Shown here: piece by piece, positions 1 to 8,051 of the stretch
How the letters are laid out: each line of letters starts with the position of its first letter
Position numbering within the stretch: the first letter of the stretch is position 1
Assembly (NCBI GenBank): GCA_039196715.1
Contig: JBCCUP010000044.1
Coordinates: 1-37,492 of the forward strand
Source: Pseudomonadota bacterium
GTDB lineage: Bacteria; Pseudomonadota; Gammaproteobacteria; CALCKW01
Length of the DNA stretch: 37,492 bases
Direction: 5' to 3'
The notes under the pieces: generated by a model
Seen by the model: only the letters and a program-made list of their open reading frames with translations
Databases searched by the model: none
What the model was told of the DNA's origin: nothing
Translations under genes and position numbers: made by a program

Positions 1-132
1 ACGGCGGCCGGACCGCCCAGCTCAGCTTGCCCTGAGTGGGTTGACGGACGTTGAACCAAATGGGTCTTGCGCCGCTGCCCCCGCACGGGTGGACTGACAC
101 GGTTGCGGCAACGAGGACAGGAGGTCCATCCG

Positions 133-1122
133 GTGAAATCGTTGAGCGTTGTGCTGTTGTTGCTCGTCGTGTGGCAGGGCACGGCCCACGCCGCTTCCGA
201 CGGCGTCGCCTGCGTGCAGCGTCAACTCGCGCTGCTCGACCACGACCCGGGCGCTGATTCGGGTGCACTGACTCCGGCCACCGGGCGTGCCTACGCGGCC
301 TTCGCCACTGCTGACGTTGACGGTGTGCTGCCGCCGACCTTGTCTGCGCGCCAGGCCTTGGCCGTGTGTCGCGCGCTCGGCGCGCGGTCGTATGAGCTCC
401 GAGCAGCCTGGCCCGCACACCGTGCGCCGCTGCGCATCGACGCGGCGCCGGGCGTGGCGCCGCACACGCTTGAGGGGTTGCGTGCCGCGCTGAACCGCGG
501 GCTGCCAGCGCTCAGTCGTGGCGGGGTCGTCGGGCTAGCAGGTCCGGTCGTGGTCACCGTCGGCGTCGAACGCGCTGATTTTCTCTTGCGTGCGCCGTCT
601 AGAGATCGCGATGCCGTTGCAGCGGGCCTCCTCAGGCACTGCGGTTCCGAGCAGGACGTCGGGGTGTTTCGCGTCGGTGACCGCCTCCACGTGTGCCTCG
701 CCTACCGCGACATTCGCCTGGGGCGAGCGCACCTGCGGCAACCCGACCCGGAGGCAGACGCGCGCTTCGCACGGGTGATGCACCTGTTGCACATTTACCT
801 CATGGAAGTTGCCCTCTGGCAGCTTGTGTCGCCCGCAGAGGGGGCGTCGCTCAGCGACACCGTACCCGAGACCTTCGTCTTCGCCGCCGCCGCATGGCTG
901 GCCTGGCAGCACGGTGGCGTGCTGCCGGTGGCCGACCGGCTCGCTGCCTGCCGTGCAGCATCGAGCCAATGGCAACGTGTGACCTGGTTGGCAGAGGACG
1001 GTCAATTTATGGACGTGGCCAGCAAAGTGGGCCTGGGCGCCGCCTGGCGTGACGCGTTTCGTGACGTCTTTGGCGGCGACTGGGCAGCGCTGTCGTGCAA
1101 GCTGCCGCTCACCGTAGAATGA
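133..1122 (+). CDS. secreted protein with peptidoglycan-binding-like N-terminus, function unknown
   Basis: A 329-residue protein starting at GTG 133, chosen because a perfect AGGAGG (119-124) sits 8 bases upstream; the open frame reaches back to 67 but lacks such a site. Residues 1-20 form a Sec signal peptide (hydrophobic core LSVVLLLLVVW, cleavage near AHA). Residues 24-60 resemble a degenerate PG_binding_1 repeat (pattern VQRQL...DPG...G.LTPAT..AYAAF). The mature part has six cysteines (27, 79, 170, 188, 273, 322), which would allow three disulfides in the periplasm. The rest matches no family I recognise. It is followed by the OYE gene on the same strand after 40 bases, so co-transcription is possible. 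Export is well supported; the cell-wall role is inference from the weak N-terminal pattern. Confidence 0.7.
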   Translation: MKSLSVVLLLLVVWQGTAHAASDGVACVQRQLALLDHDPGADSGALTPATGRAYAAFATADVDGVLPPTLSARQALAVCRALGARSYELRAAWPAHRAPLRIDAAPGVAPHTLEGLRAALNRGLPALSRGGVVGLAGPVVVTVGVERADFLLRAPSRDRDAVAAGLLRHCGSEQDVGVFRVGDRLHVCLAYRDIRLGRAHLRQPDPEADARFARVMHLLHIYLMEVALWQLVSPAEGASLSDTVPETFVFAAAAWLAWQHGGVLPVADRLAACRAASSQWQRVTWLAEDGQFMDVASKVGLGAAWRDAFRDVFGGDWAALSCKLPLTVE

Positions 1123-1162
1123 CCAGAGGGCCGCTGTCCCGCGGTCGTCACAGAGAACCGTC

Positions 1163-2275
1163 TTGAGCACTGCGAGCCTCGACTCCTTGCTGTCCCCCGT
1201 GCAACTGGGGGCGCTGTCGCTGAACAATCGGGTTGTCATGGCACCGATGACCCGCACGATGTCGCCCGGCAACGTGCCCGGCGATGCCTCGGTTGCCTAC
1301 TACCGCAAGCGCGCGGCCGGCGGCGTCGGCCTGATCATCACCGAGGGCACCTGCGTTGGCCACGTCGCGGCCAACGGCTACCCGCGCGTGCCGTTTTTTC
1401 ACGGTGACGAGGCTCTGGCGGCCTGGGGCCGCGTCCGCGAAGCCGTGCACGCCGCCGGCGGTCGCATCATGCCGCAGCTCTGGCACGTGGGCTCCGTACG
1501 CCGGCCTGGCACCGAGCCCGATCCCGAGGTGCCCGGGTTCGGGCCGTCCGGCATGGCGCGACCCGGCAAGGTCACGGGTCACGCGATGACCGAGTCCGAC
1601 ATCGCCGACGTGATTGCCGCGTTCGCGACGGCGGCGCGTGATGCCGAGCGCCTTGGCTTTGACGGCGTCGAGGTGCACGGCGCGCACGGCTACCTGATTG
1701 ACCAGTTTTTCTGGGGTGGCACAAACCACCGGGACGATGGCTGGGGCGGCGACGCCGTGGCGCGCACGCGGTTTGCCTCCGAGATCATCCGGGCCATCCG
1801 TGCCGAGGTGCGCGCGGATTTCCCGGTGCTGTTGCGGTGGTCTCAGTGGAAGCAGCAGGACTACGGTGCGCGGCTCGCCGACACACCGGACGCGCTCGAA
1901 CGGTTTCTCGCGCCCTTGACGGACGCCGGCGTGGATGTGTTTCACTGCAGCCAGCGGCGGTTCTGGGAGCCTGAGTTCCAGGGCAGTGACCTCAACCTCG
2001 CGGGATGGGTGAAGAAGCTCAGCGGCAAGCCGACGGTGACGGTTGGCAGCGTCGGTCTGGACGGCGATTTCATCGTCGAGGGCAGCGCAGAGTTTCGCGA
2101 GGCGCAGCCGGCCAGCATCGACGGGCTGCTTGAACGGTTGGCGGCGGCAGAGTTCGATCTCGTGGCTGTGGGGCGTGCGTTGATCGCCAACCCGGATTGG
2201 CCAACGCGGTTGCGTCAGGGCCAGGCGGCTGCGCTGAAGCCCTACACCAAATCCCTGCTGCAGACACTGGACTAG
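1163..2275 (+). CDS. Old Yellow Enzyme family NADH:flavin oxidoreductase / alkene reductase
   Basis: A 370-residue FMN-dependent oxidoreductase of the OYE family, expected to reduce activated C=C bonds with NAD(P)H in the cytoplasm. Visible family marks are the N-terminal strand NRVVMAPMTR (22-31), QLWHVG (105-110), the substrate-binding pair in HGAH (His172 and His175), the loop YLIDQFFWGGTNHRDDGWGG, LLRWSQWKQQDY (223-234) and the phosphate-binding end GRALIANPDW (about 337-346). The length is normal for a single-domain OYE. The start is a TTG at 1163 with only a weak AGAGAA upstream. It is kept because the protein then begins just before the usual LLSPVQLG segment; the next in-frame ATG would remove the first beta strand. 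The physiological substrate cannot be told from sequence. Confidence 0.92.
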   Translation: MSTASLDSLLSPVQLGALSLNNRVVMAPMTRTMSPGNVPGDASVAYYRKRAAGGVGLIITEGTCVGHVAANGYPRVPFFHGDEALAAWGRVREAVHAAGGRIMPQLWHVGSVRRPGTEPDPEVPGFGPSGMARPGKVTGHAMTESDIADVIAAFATAARDAERLGFDGVEVHGAHGYLIDQFFWGGTNHRDDGWGGDAVARTRFASEIIRAIRAEVRADFPVLLRWSQWKQQDYGARLADTPDALERFLAPLTDAGVDVFHCSQRRFWEPEFQGSDLNLAGWVKKLSGKPTVTVGSVGLDGDFIVEGSAEFREAQPASIDGLLERLAAAEFDLVAVGRALIANPDWPTRLRQGQAAALKPYTKSLLQTLD

Positions 2276-2312
2276 TCGGGGTGGCCGCGGGTGGACAGCA
2301 AGGAGGCAAACG

Positions 2313-2714
2313 ATGCTGACGTGTAATTGGCGGGCCGTCGGGGTGTCAGTGCTGCTGTTTGCATTCCCCTACGCGCTGATCGTGTTGTCGACCGGGCTCA
2401 TTGCGCATTCGGAGGCCACACACCTTGCCTTTGCGGTCGTCGCCTACGCGACGCCTCTGGTGGTGGTGGCGTTGATCGGCGTCGGCTACCTCGCGGCACG
2501 GTTTGCGGGTGACTCGGGCGTGGCGAACGGTGCCGCGTCCGGCCTTGCGGTGACAGCCGTGCTGTTGATCGGCCCCTACGTTGCCCTGAATTTCGACCTG
2601 GTGTTCAGCGACTACCTGCGTGTCTACGGCCCGCACGCGCTGGTCATGGGCGTGTTCTGTTGCAGCCTCGGCGGCCTGATTCGCGAACTCATCACCGGCT
2701 TTCGCACCGCCTGA
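2313..2714 (+). CDS. small four-helix integral membrane protein, function unknown
   Basis: A 133-residue hydrophobic protein with four probable membrane helices (about 9-31, 38-62, 75-95 and 107-124). The ATG is preceded by AAGGAGG (2300-2306) six bases away, so translation is credible. It follows the OYE gene by 37 bases on the same strand and may be its operon partner. A cysteine pair, FCCS, lies in the last helix. I recognise no family and propose no function. Confidence 0.7.
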   Translation: MLTCNWRAVGVSVLLFAFPYALIVLSTGLIAHSEATHLAFAVVAYATPLVVVALIGVGYLAARFAGDSGVANGAASGLAVTAVLLIGPYVALNFDLVFSDYLRVYGPHALVMGVFCCSLGGLIRELITGFRTA

Positions 2715-2828
2715 GCCTGCGGGCCACGGTGCTATCTCGTGCCTCGACGTCGGTCGCGCCCCGTGCACGCGGCCTAGCCACGTGGCCTGTCCATGCAATC
2801 GCGACCACAGCGCGCGCCACCGCCGACC

Positions 2829-2849
2829 GGGCGGCCCGATTGGCCGCCC
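2829..2849 (+). terminator. GC hairpin after the membrane-protein gene
   Basis: A perfect 8-bp stem (GGGCGGCC / GGCCGCCC) closes a 5-base loop (CGATT) about 115 bases after the stop at 2714 and just before the end of the convergent gene at 2877. The following plus-strand bases (TGTCTCTGT) are only mildly T-rich, so this may be a weak or bidirectional transcript end rather than a classical intrinsic terminator. Confidence 0.4.
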
Positions 2850-2876
2850 TGTCTCTGTGCTCATGTGTGAACACCC

Positions 2877-3110
2877 TCACGCGGTTTTGGCGCTCTGGAT
2901 GCCATCACAGTCAGTGTCGGCCAGCGCAGTCGGCTCAGTGGCCGGCGCCGGGCGCGGTGCCGGGATCTCCGGCCGGTCACTGACGACGCGGTCGCCCTCC
3001 ATCCGCAGCCCCATGTCCCGCAACAGGTAGTCGGGGTAGTGCTCCAGGTGGCACCGCAGGCGACGCTGGCGGTAGCGGCCGTAACAAAGCAATGTCCATT
3101 CAATCAACAC
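2877..3110 (-). CDS. DUF1127-like small protein
   Basis: A 77-residue minus-strand ORF starting at GTG 3110, with GGAGG eight bases upstream, which is strong evidence that it is translated. The segment LEHYPDYLLRDMGLR matches the core of DUF1127 proteins, where a short helical pair ends in a L.RDIGL-type motif. The N-terminal half is rich in Arg and Cys (CYGRYRQRRLRCH), and the C-terminal half is a Pro/Ala-rich tail not usual for the family. DUF1127 proteins are small cytoplasmic proteins; some have been linked to phosphate or RNA metabolism. The role here is unknown. Confidence 0.6.
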   Translation of the reverse strand: MLIEWTLLCYGRYRQRRLRCHLEHYPDYLLRDMGLRMEGDRVVSDRPEIPAPRPAPATEPTALADTDCDGIQSAKTA

Positions 3111-3501
3111 AGTCTGGTCCTCCGTTCAACGTGGTTGCCGGAGCTCAGAAGGCGGTGTGTTGTCAGGAGAATCCCGCCGTTCGGAGCTGCCGGCGGGGAG
3201 CGAGGTGTGGGGTCCCTCAGTGCATCCCAGCCCAGTGGCTGTACGCGTTCGCGTGGGTCAGCGGCACGAGATCGGCGACGCCGAGCATGCGCACGTCCGC
3301 GACGACCGATCGCACGCGTGGCTGCGCGGCCGCCTGCGAGGCGCTCGCGTTGCGTTGCGTGTTTTGCAGGACCGACGTGTTCACGAACTTGGCTCTGGGG
3401 GTGGGATGCAGTACAAGAGTAGGTTCTGTCTCCGGCCGTTGTCAACGTGGCGCGGGATTTTCTCTCTTATCGGGGGCAAGGTTGTATTTAAATGGAGTGT
3501 T
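3111..3501. other. divergent intergenic region (391 bases)
   Basis: A non-coding stretch between the DUF1127-like gene (minus) and the FAD oxidase gene (plus). The oxidase frame stays open back to 3157, but the extension has no family similarity and no start as good as 3502. The last 40 bases (about 3460-3500) are clearly AT-richer than the surroundings, as expected for a promoter or leader. I could not pair convincing -35 and -10 boxes, and I see no RNA gene. Confidence 0.5.
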
Positions 3502-4620
3502 ATGAAACAGTGTGACGTGGTTGTTATCGGCGCTGGCATCGCGGGTGCGTCGATGGCCAGTGCGTTGGCGGTTGACCACAGTGTAGTGCTGCTCGAGCGT
3601 GAAGACACGCCGGGCTACCACACCACGGGCCGATCGGCGGCGTTGTTCACGCCCACGTACGGGCCACCTCAGATCCGGGCGCTGACGCGCGCCTCACAGG
3701 CGTTTTTCGATGCGCCGTCGCCCGACTTCACGTCGGTCCCGCTGGTGCGCCAGCGGGACGTCCTGTTGCTGGCGCGCACCGATCAGCGTGCGTCTCTCGA
3801 AGCGGCTGCTGACCCCCTGAGCAACGAGACGTCGATCGAATGGGTCGAGGGCGATCGTTTGCAGGCGCTGCACCCGTTGCTGCGCCCCGGCTACGCCGAC
3901 TGTGGCGTACTCAACCGCGACAGCGCCGACATCGACGTCGATGCGGTGCTCGCCGCCTGGTTGCGCCGTTTCCGCGCGCGCGGTGGCGAGTTGCAGGTGC
4001 ACGCCGAGGTCACCGGCCTCCGACGGGTGGGCGAGCGATGGCAGCTGCGCACGCCGAATGGCACCCTGTCCGCGACCTGGGTGGTCAACGCGGCTGGTGC
4101 CTGGGCCGATGCCGTGGCCCGGTTGGCCGGTGCAGAGGGGGTCGGGGTCGTGCCGAAACGGCGCACCGTGGCCGTGATCGCGTCACCGCTAGAACTCGGT
4201 GATGCGCGGGCGCTGCCAGTGGCCATCGATGTCGACGAGCAGTTTTTCCTCAAGCCCGAAGCGGGCCGGCTGCTGGTGTCTCCGGCGGACGCGACGCCGT
4301 CGTCGCCCACGGACGCGCGACCGGAAGAGTGGGATATTGCCGTCGGCATCGAGCGGGTCCAGCGCGCCTTCGCGCTTGACGTCACGCGGGTCGAGTCTGC
4401 GTGGGCGGGTCTGCGCTGCTTCGTGCCGGACGGTCTGCCGGTCGTCGGACCAGACCCCACGGTACCGGGGTTTTTTTGGTTGTGCGGGCAGGGCGGCTAC
4501 GGCATCCAGACCGCGCTCGCGATGGCGGCACTCGGCGCCGCGCTGTTACGCCGAGACCCCCTGCCAGAGCACCTCGTGGCCGAGGGGGTGGACGCGGCCG
4601 CGCTCCGGCCGGGTCGATGA
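3502..4620 (+). CDS. DAO-family FAD-dependent amino acid / amine oxidase
   Basis: A 372-residue single-domain flavoprotein of the D-amino acid oxidase (DAO) fold, which includes glycine oxidase, sarcosine oxidase and DadA. The ADP-binding glycine motif is at the N-terminus (VVIGAGIAGASMASAL, residues 6-21), followed by an acidic strand end (VVLLERED). A C-terminal motif GLRCFVPDGLPVVGPDP, then GFFWLCGQGGYGIQ, closes the FAD site. It would oxidise a primary or N-methyl amino acid to an imine, passing electrons to O2 or a quinone. Start: ATG 3502 with GGAG four bases upstream (tight spacing); upstream in-frame sequence is not protein-like. It ends 5 bases before the convergent LysR gene. The setting, next to methylamine-type genes, suggests an N-methylated amino acid substrate, but this is inference. 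Confidence 0.85.
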   Translation: MKQCDVVVIGAGIAGASMASALAVDHSVVLLEREDTPGYHTTGRSAALFTPTYGPPQIRALTRASQAFFDAPSPDFTSVPLVRQRDVLLLARTDQRASLEAAADPLSNETSIEWVEGDRLQALHPLLRPGYADCGVLNRDSADIDVDAVLAAWLRRFRARGGELQVHAEVTGLRRVGERWQLRTPNGTLSATWVVNAAGAWADAVARLAGAEGVGVVPKRRTVAVIASPLELGDARALPVAIDVDEQFFLKPEAGRLLVSPADATPSSPTDARPEEWDIAVGIERVQRAFALDVTRVESAWAGLRCFVPDGLPVVGPDPTVPGFFWLCGQGGYGIQTALAMAALGAALLRRDPLPEHLVAEGVDAAALRPGR

Positions 4621-4625
4621 CCACG

Positions 4626-5507
4626 CTACTCGGCGCAGAGGAACACGGCCAGCTCGCGCGCCGCGGTGTGGCGCGCGGTGTGGGACTGCAGCAACTGGTA
4701 GCCGTAGCCCTCCAGAGTGTGGGGAATCGGCGTCACCAGCAGCCCGCTTTGCAACTCCGGCATCATCAGGTCGTCGGCGAGGATCCAGCCGTGACCGTCG
4801 ATCGCGGCCTGCACGCGCACGTTCGCGTCGCTGATCACACGCTGTGTGTGCGGCAGCGGTGCGCCGGCCCAGAGCTGCCAGAGGTCCTCGCGGCGGTCTT
4901 CCGCGAGCAGCAGGGTCTCAGACCAGGGGGGGGACCTGAATGCCTCAAGGCTCACTTCGTCTGATGTCGCAGCACCGCAGCGTGCCAGCAGCGCCGGACT
5001 GACCGCGGGCATCAACGGCATCGGCAGGCTGCGCAGTGTGTGGTTGTCGGTCGTCGCCGGACACGGACCCCAGCGCAACGCAATGTCGCACGCCCCGAGC
5101 GAGAACCCACGGTCGTTGACGCCGTGCTGGAAACGCAGCTCCACATCCGGCCTGGCGGCCGAGAATCGCGCCAGGCGGGCGGACAGCCAGCGTGCGGTGA
5201 CGTAGGTCGTCGCGGCGATCACCACCTCCGTGCGTCGCTGGTTCGCCAACGTGGCCAGGGTGCCGGCGAGGTCGTCGAAGCACTGCCGCGTCTGTTTCTG
5301 CAGCAACTGACCGGCGTCGGTCAGCAGCACCTGGCGAACCTCGCGCCGGAACAGCTCGATGCCGAGGTCGTCCTCGAGTTTGCGGATCTGATAGCTGATG
5401 GCGCCCTTGCTCACGCACAGCTCGTCAGCCGCGGCACTGAAACTCAGGTTGCGGGCGGCGGCCTCGAAAGCCTTGAGGCGGTCGAGCGGGGGCAGGGCGT
5501 GGCGCAT
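4626..5507 (-). CDS. LysR family regulator, GcvA-like
   Basis: A 293-residue LysR-type transcriptional regulator. The winged helix-turn-helix lies at about residues 6-65 (LDRLKAFEAAARNLSFSAAADELCVSKGAISYQIRKLE), followed by a PBP2-type effector domain (about 92-290). The opening LPPLDRLKAFEAAARNLSF is characteristic of the GcvA/AmpR branch, whose members often control glycine or amine catabolism. It is transcribed divergently from the FAD-GcvT/MttB operon (start 5613). Together with the inverted repeat between them, this makes it the likely regulator of that operon, and perhaps of the oxidase gene it converges with. No good Shine-Dalgarno site precedes ATG 5507, but the family N-terminus fits this start. 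Confidence 0.88.
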   Translation of the reverse strand: MRHALPPLDRLKAFEAAARNLSFSAAADELCVSKGAISYQIRKLEDDLGIELFRREVRQVLLTDAGQLLQKQTRQCFDDLAGTLATLANQRRTEVVIAATTYVTARWLSARLARFSAARPDVELRFQHGVNDRGFSLGACDIALRWGPCPATTDNHTLRSLPMPLMPAVSPALLARCGAATSDEVSLEAFRSPPWSETLLLAEDRREDLWQLWAGAPLPHTQRVISDANVRVQAAIDGHGWILADDLMMPELQSGLLVTPIPHTLEGYGYQLLQSHTARHTAARELAVFLCAE

Positions 5508-5538
5508 CGGCGTATATGGTTTAATTCAACTGAACTAT

Positions 5539-5557
5539 AACCCTGGAATTTAGGGTT
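5539..5557. promoter_or_regulatory. inverted repeat, candidate LysR operator
   Basis: AACCCT-N7-AGGGTT, a perfect 6-bp inverted repeat, lies in the 105-base divergent gap between the LysR gene and the flavoprotein gene. The region around it (5515-5552) is AT-rich against a very GC-rich background and holds TATAAC-like and TTCAACTGAA (near-palindromic) elements. LysR proteins typically bind such dyads between divergent promoters. The exact promoters are not resolved. Confidence 0.45.
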
Positions 5558-5612
5558 GTCATGGCAGCGGCTTCGACCCACGATTCAGGCTGAAAAACCG
5601 GAGCGAACAGCC

Positions 5613-8051
5613 ATGGCAGAGACACTCGAGAGCCCACCGCCCCCGGGGCAAGCGCGCGCCGTCGTGATCGGCGGTGGCATTGCCGGCGCGTCGGTGCTGT
5701 ATCACCTGGCTGAACTCGGGTGGACGGACAGCGTGCTGGTCGAGCGCGACGAACTGACCTCCGGCTCCACCTGGCACGCCGCGGCGCAAGTGACCCAGTT
5801 CGGTGGCAACCAGACCATGGTGGCGCTCAAGCAGCACAGCATTGGCTTGTACCGTCGGCTCGCCGCGGACCCCGCGCACCCGATCTCCTACCACATCACC
5901 GGCGGGATGCGGACCGCCTACACGCAGGACCAGCTCGACACCTACCACCACTACGTGTCCCAGGCGCGCAGCATGGGCGTGGAGATGGAAGTCATCGACG
6001 CGGCGGAGGCCGGCAAACGGCACCCACTGCTCGACACCACGGGCATGCTGGGCGCCTGGTGGGACCCGCTTGACGGCGACATCGACCCGGCCGGCATCAC
6101 CTTTGCGCTGGCACGCAAGGCGCGCGAGGCCGGCTGCAGCGTGTCGCGCTTCAACGCCGTTGTGGCGATCACCCAACACGGCCCGCGCGATTTCACCGTG
6201 CACACCCAGCGCGGCGACATCCGCACCGAGAACGTCGTCAACGCGGGCGGCTACCGCTGCAACGAAGTGGGCGCCATGCTCGGCGTCACCCACCCGGTGG
6301 TCTCGATGGAACACATGTATTTCCTGACGGAGGCAATCCCGGCGATCGCGGCGCTCGACCACCGCGTGCCGATCATCCGCGACCCCGGCGACGACTTCTA
6401 CAGCCGCCAGGAAAAGGACGGCCTGCTCGTTGGGGTCTACGAACAGGGCTGTGTGCCCTTCGGCCTCGACGGCATCGACCCCGATTTCACCAAAGCGCTG
6501 TGTCCGTCCGACCTCGACCGCTGCCTCGACAACATGGAACGCATCTTCGTGCGCATGCCGACGTTGCAGGAGACCGGTATCCACACGGTGGTCAACGGGC
6601 CGATCACCTACACCATCGATGGCCTGCCACTGGTCGGGCCGGTGCCGGGCGTACCGGGCTACTTCGCCTGCACCGGGCTGCGCGCGGGCATCGGCGAGGG
6701 CGGTGGCCACGGCAAGGTGCTGGCCGAGATCATGGTGCACGGCGAGTGCGAGTGGGACGCCTGGAGCCTCGACCCGCGCCGCTTCACGGCCTGGGGCAAC
6801 CTCGAACACACCCGGCAGAAGGCCATCGAGGACTACCAGCGCGAGTTTCACTACCACCTGCCACACGAGCACCGGCCGGCGGCCCGGCAGGCCCGCACCA
6901 CGCCGCTCTACGACACCCTCTCGCGGGCCGGTGCCGTCTGGGGCGTGGTCAACGGCTGGGAACGCGCCTTGTATTTTGATCCGGCCAGGGAGACCGCGCA
7001 CGGCACCGGCTACCGTTGGCATCCGCAGGACGTGCGGGTGCGCGCCGAGGTCGAGGCCCTTCACCGCGGTGTGGGGTTGATGGAGGTGTCGGGGTTCAAC
7101 CGCATGGCGGTCAGCGGCGCCGGCGCCGCCGCGCTGCTCGACCGCGTGGTGTGCGGCCGCATTCCGCAGCAGGTCGGGCGCGTGAGCCTGTCGTACCTGC
7201 TGAACGAGCACGGCCACATGGTTGGCGAAGCCACCCTCGCCAAGGTCGCCGAGGACACCTTCTGGTATGGCTCGGCGGCCGCCGCCGAGTGGCACGACCG
7301 CGATGGCCTGCAACGCCACGCCGGTGACGACGTCACCCTGACACCGTTGACCGACAGCCACACCACGCTGGTGCTGGCCGGGCCGCGAGCGCGCGACCTG
7401 CTTGCTGCCGTCAGCCCGCGCGAGGACTGGTCGGATTTCCGCATGATGTCGACGCGGCGCGCGTTGCTCGGCATGGCGGATGTGACGGTCATGCGCATCA
7501 GCTTCTCGGGCGAGCTCGCGTACGAGCTGCACGTCGCGAACGCCGAGCTTCGGCGGCTGTGGGACACCCTGGTCGACGCGGGTGAGGCCTTCGGGCTTTC
7601 GCTGTTCGGCCTCGAGGCCACCGAGTCGATGCGCCTGGAGAAGGGCTACCTGCACTGGAAGGCCGAGATCATCACCGAGCGCACACCGATGGAGGCGGGC
7701 CTCGCGCGTTTTGTCACGCTCGACAAGCCCGACTTTGTCGGCCGCACGGCGCTGCAGGACGCGGTCGCACGCGGGCCGGCGAAATGCCTGGTCACGCTCC
7801 GGCTCGACGGCGCGGGCGCGGCGCCTGCGCACGGCGGGGCCAGCGTGTGGTCCGGCGACCAGCTGGTCGGGTCGATCACGTCAGGCGGTTACGGCTACCG
7901 CGTCGACGAGTCCCTCGCGATGGCCTACGTCGAGCCGGCCGCAGCGGCTGAAGGCACGGTGCTCACCGTGGACGTGATCAGCGAAAAACGCGAGGCGAGC
8001 GTCGTCCCGAGCTGCCGTTTCGACCCGGACAACCAGCGGGTGCGCGCCTGA
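5613..8051 (+). CDS. dimethylglycine/sarcosine dehydrogenase-like FAD protein with GcvT folate domain
   Basis: An 812-residue fusion: an N-terminal DAO-type FAD domain (GGGIAGASVLYHLAE from residue 20), a central FAO_M-like linker (about 380-440) and a C-terminal aminomethyltransferase (GcvT) domain with its barrel-like C-terminus (about 450-805). STWHAA (His55) is at the position where dimethylglycine and sarcosine dehydrogenases attach FAD covalently. This family oxidatively removes an N-methyl group, passes electrons to an ETF-type acceptor and captures formaldehyde as methylene-tetrahydrofolate. The length is typical. ATG 5613 is preceded by GGAG nine bases away. It shares one base with the MttB-family gene (TGATG at 8049-8053), so the two are translationally coupled. 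The actual substrate (dimethylglycine, sarcosine, or another betaine product) is not determined. Confidence 0.9.
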   Translation: MAETLESPPPPGQARAVVIGGGIAGASVLYHLAELGWTDSVLVERDELTSGSTWHAAAQVTQFGGNQTMVALKQHSIGLYRRLAADPAHPISYHITGGMRTAYTQDQLDTYHHYVSQARSMGVEMEVIDAAEAGKRHPLLDTTGMLGAWWDPLDGDIDPAGITFALARKAREAGCSVSRFNAVVAITQHGPRDFTVHTQRGDIRTENVVNAGGYRCNEVGAMLGVTHPVVSMEHMYFLTEAIPAIAALDHRVPIIRDPGDDFYSRQEKDGLLVGVYEQGCVPFGLDGIDPDFTKALCPSDLDRCLDNMERIFVRMPTLQETGIHTVVNGPITYTIDGLPLVGPVPGVPGYFACTGLRAGIGEGGGHGKVLAEIMVHGECEWDAWSLDPRRFTAWGNLEHTRQKAIEDYQREFHYHLPHEHRPAARQARTTPLYDTLSRAGAVWGVVNGWERALYFDPARETAHGTGYRWHPQDVRVRAEVEALHRGVGLMEVSGFNRMAVSGAGAAALLDRVVCGRIPQQVGRVSLSYLLNEHGHMVGEATLAKVAEDTFWYGSAAAAEWHDRDGLQRHAGDDVTLTPLTDSHTTLVLAGPRARDLLAAVSPREDWSDFRMMSTRRALLGMADVTVMRISFSGELAYELHVANAELRRLWDTLVDAGEAFGLSLFGLEATESMRLEKGYLHWKAEIITERTPMEAGLARFVTLDKPDFVGRTALQDAVARGPAKCLVTLRLDGAGAAPAHGGASVWSGDQLVGSITSGGYGYRVDESLAMAYVEPAAAAEGTVLTVDVISEKREASVVPSCRFDPDNQRVRA

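Noticed and set aside
1-132. Possible promoter (TTGACG near 40-45) for the first gene
   Set aside because: No -10 box at suitable spacing; the window begins too close to judge.
3157-3501. N-terminal extension of the DAO-type oxidase
   Set aside because: The 115 upstream codons are not protein-like, and the FAD-binding motif of this family normally starts within a few residues of the N-terminus, as it does from ATG 3502.
5559-7832. 757-codon open frame on the minus strand opposite the FAD-GcvT gene
   Set aside because: It is a shadow of codon bias in GC-rich DNA: no family motif, very rich in Arg, His and Ala, while the plus strand has clear domain motifs.
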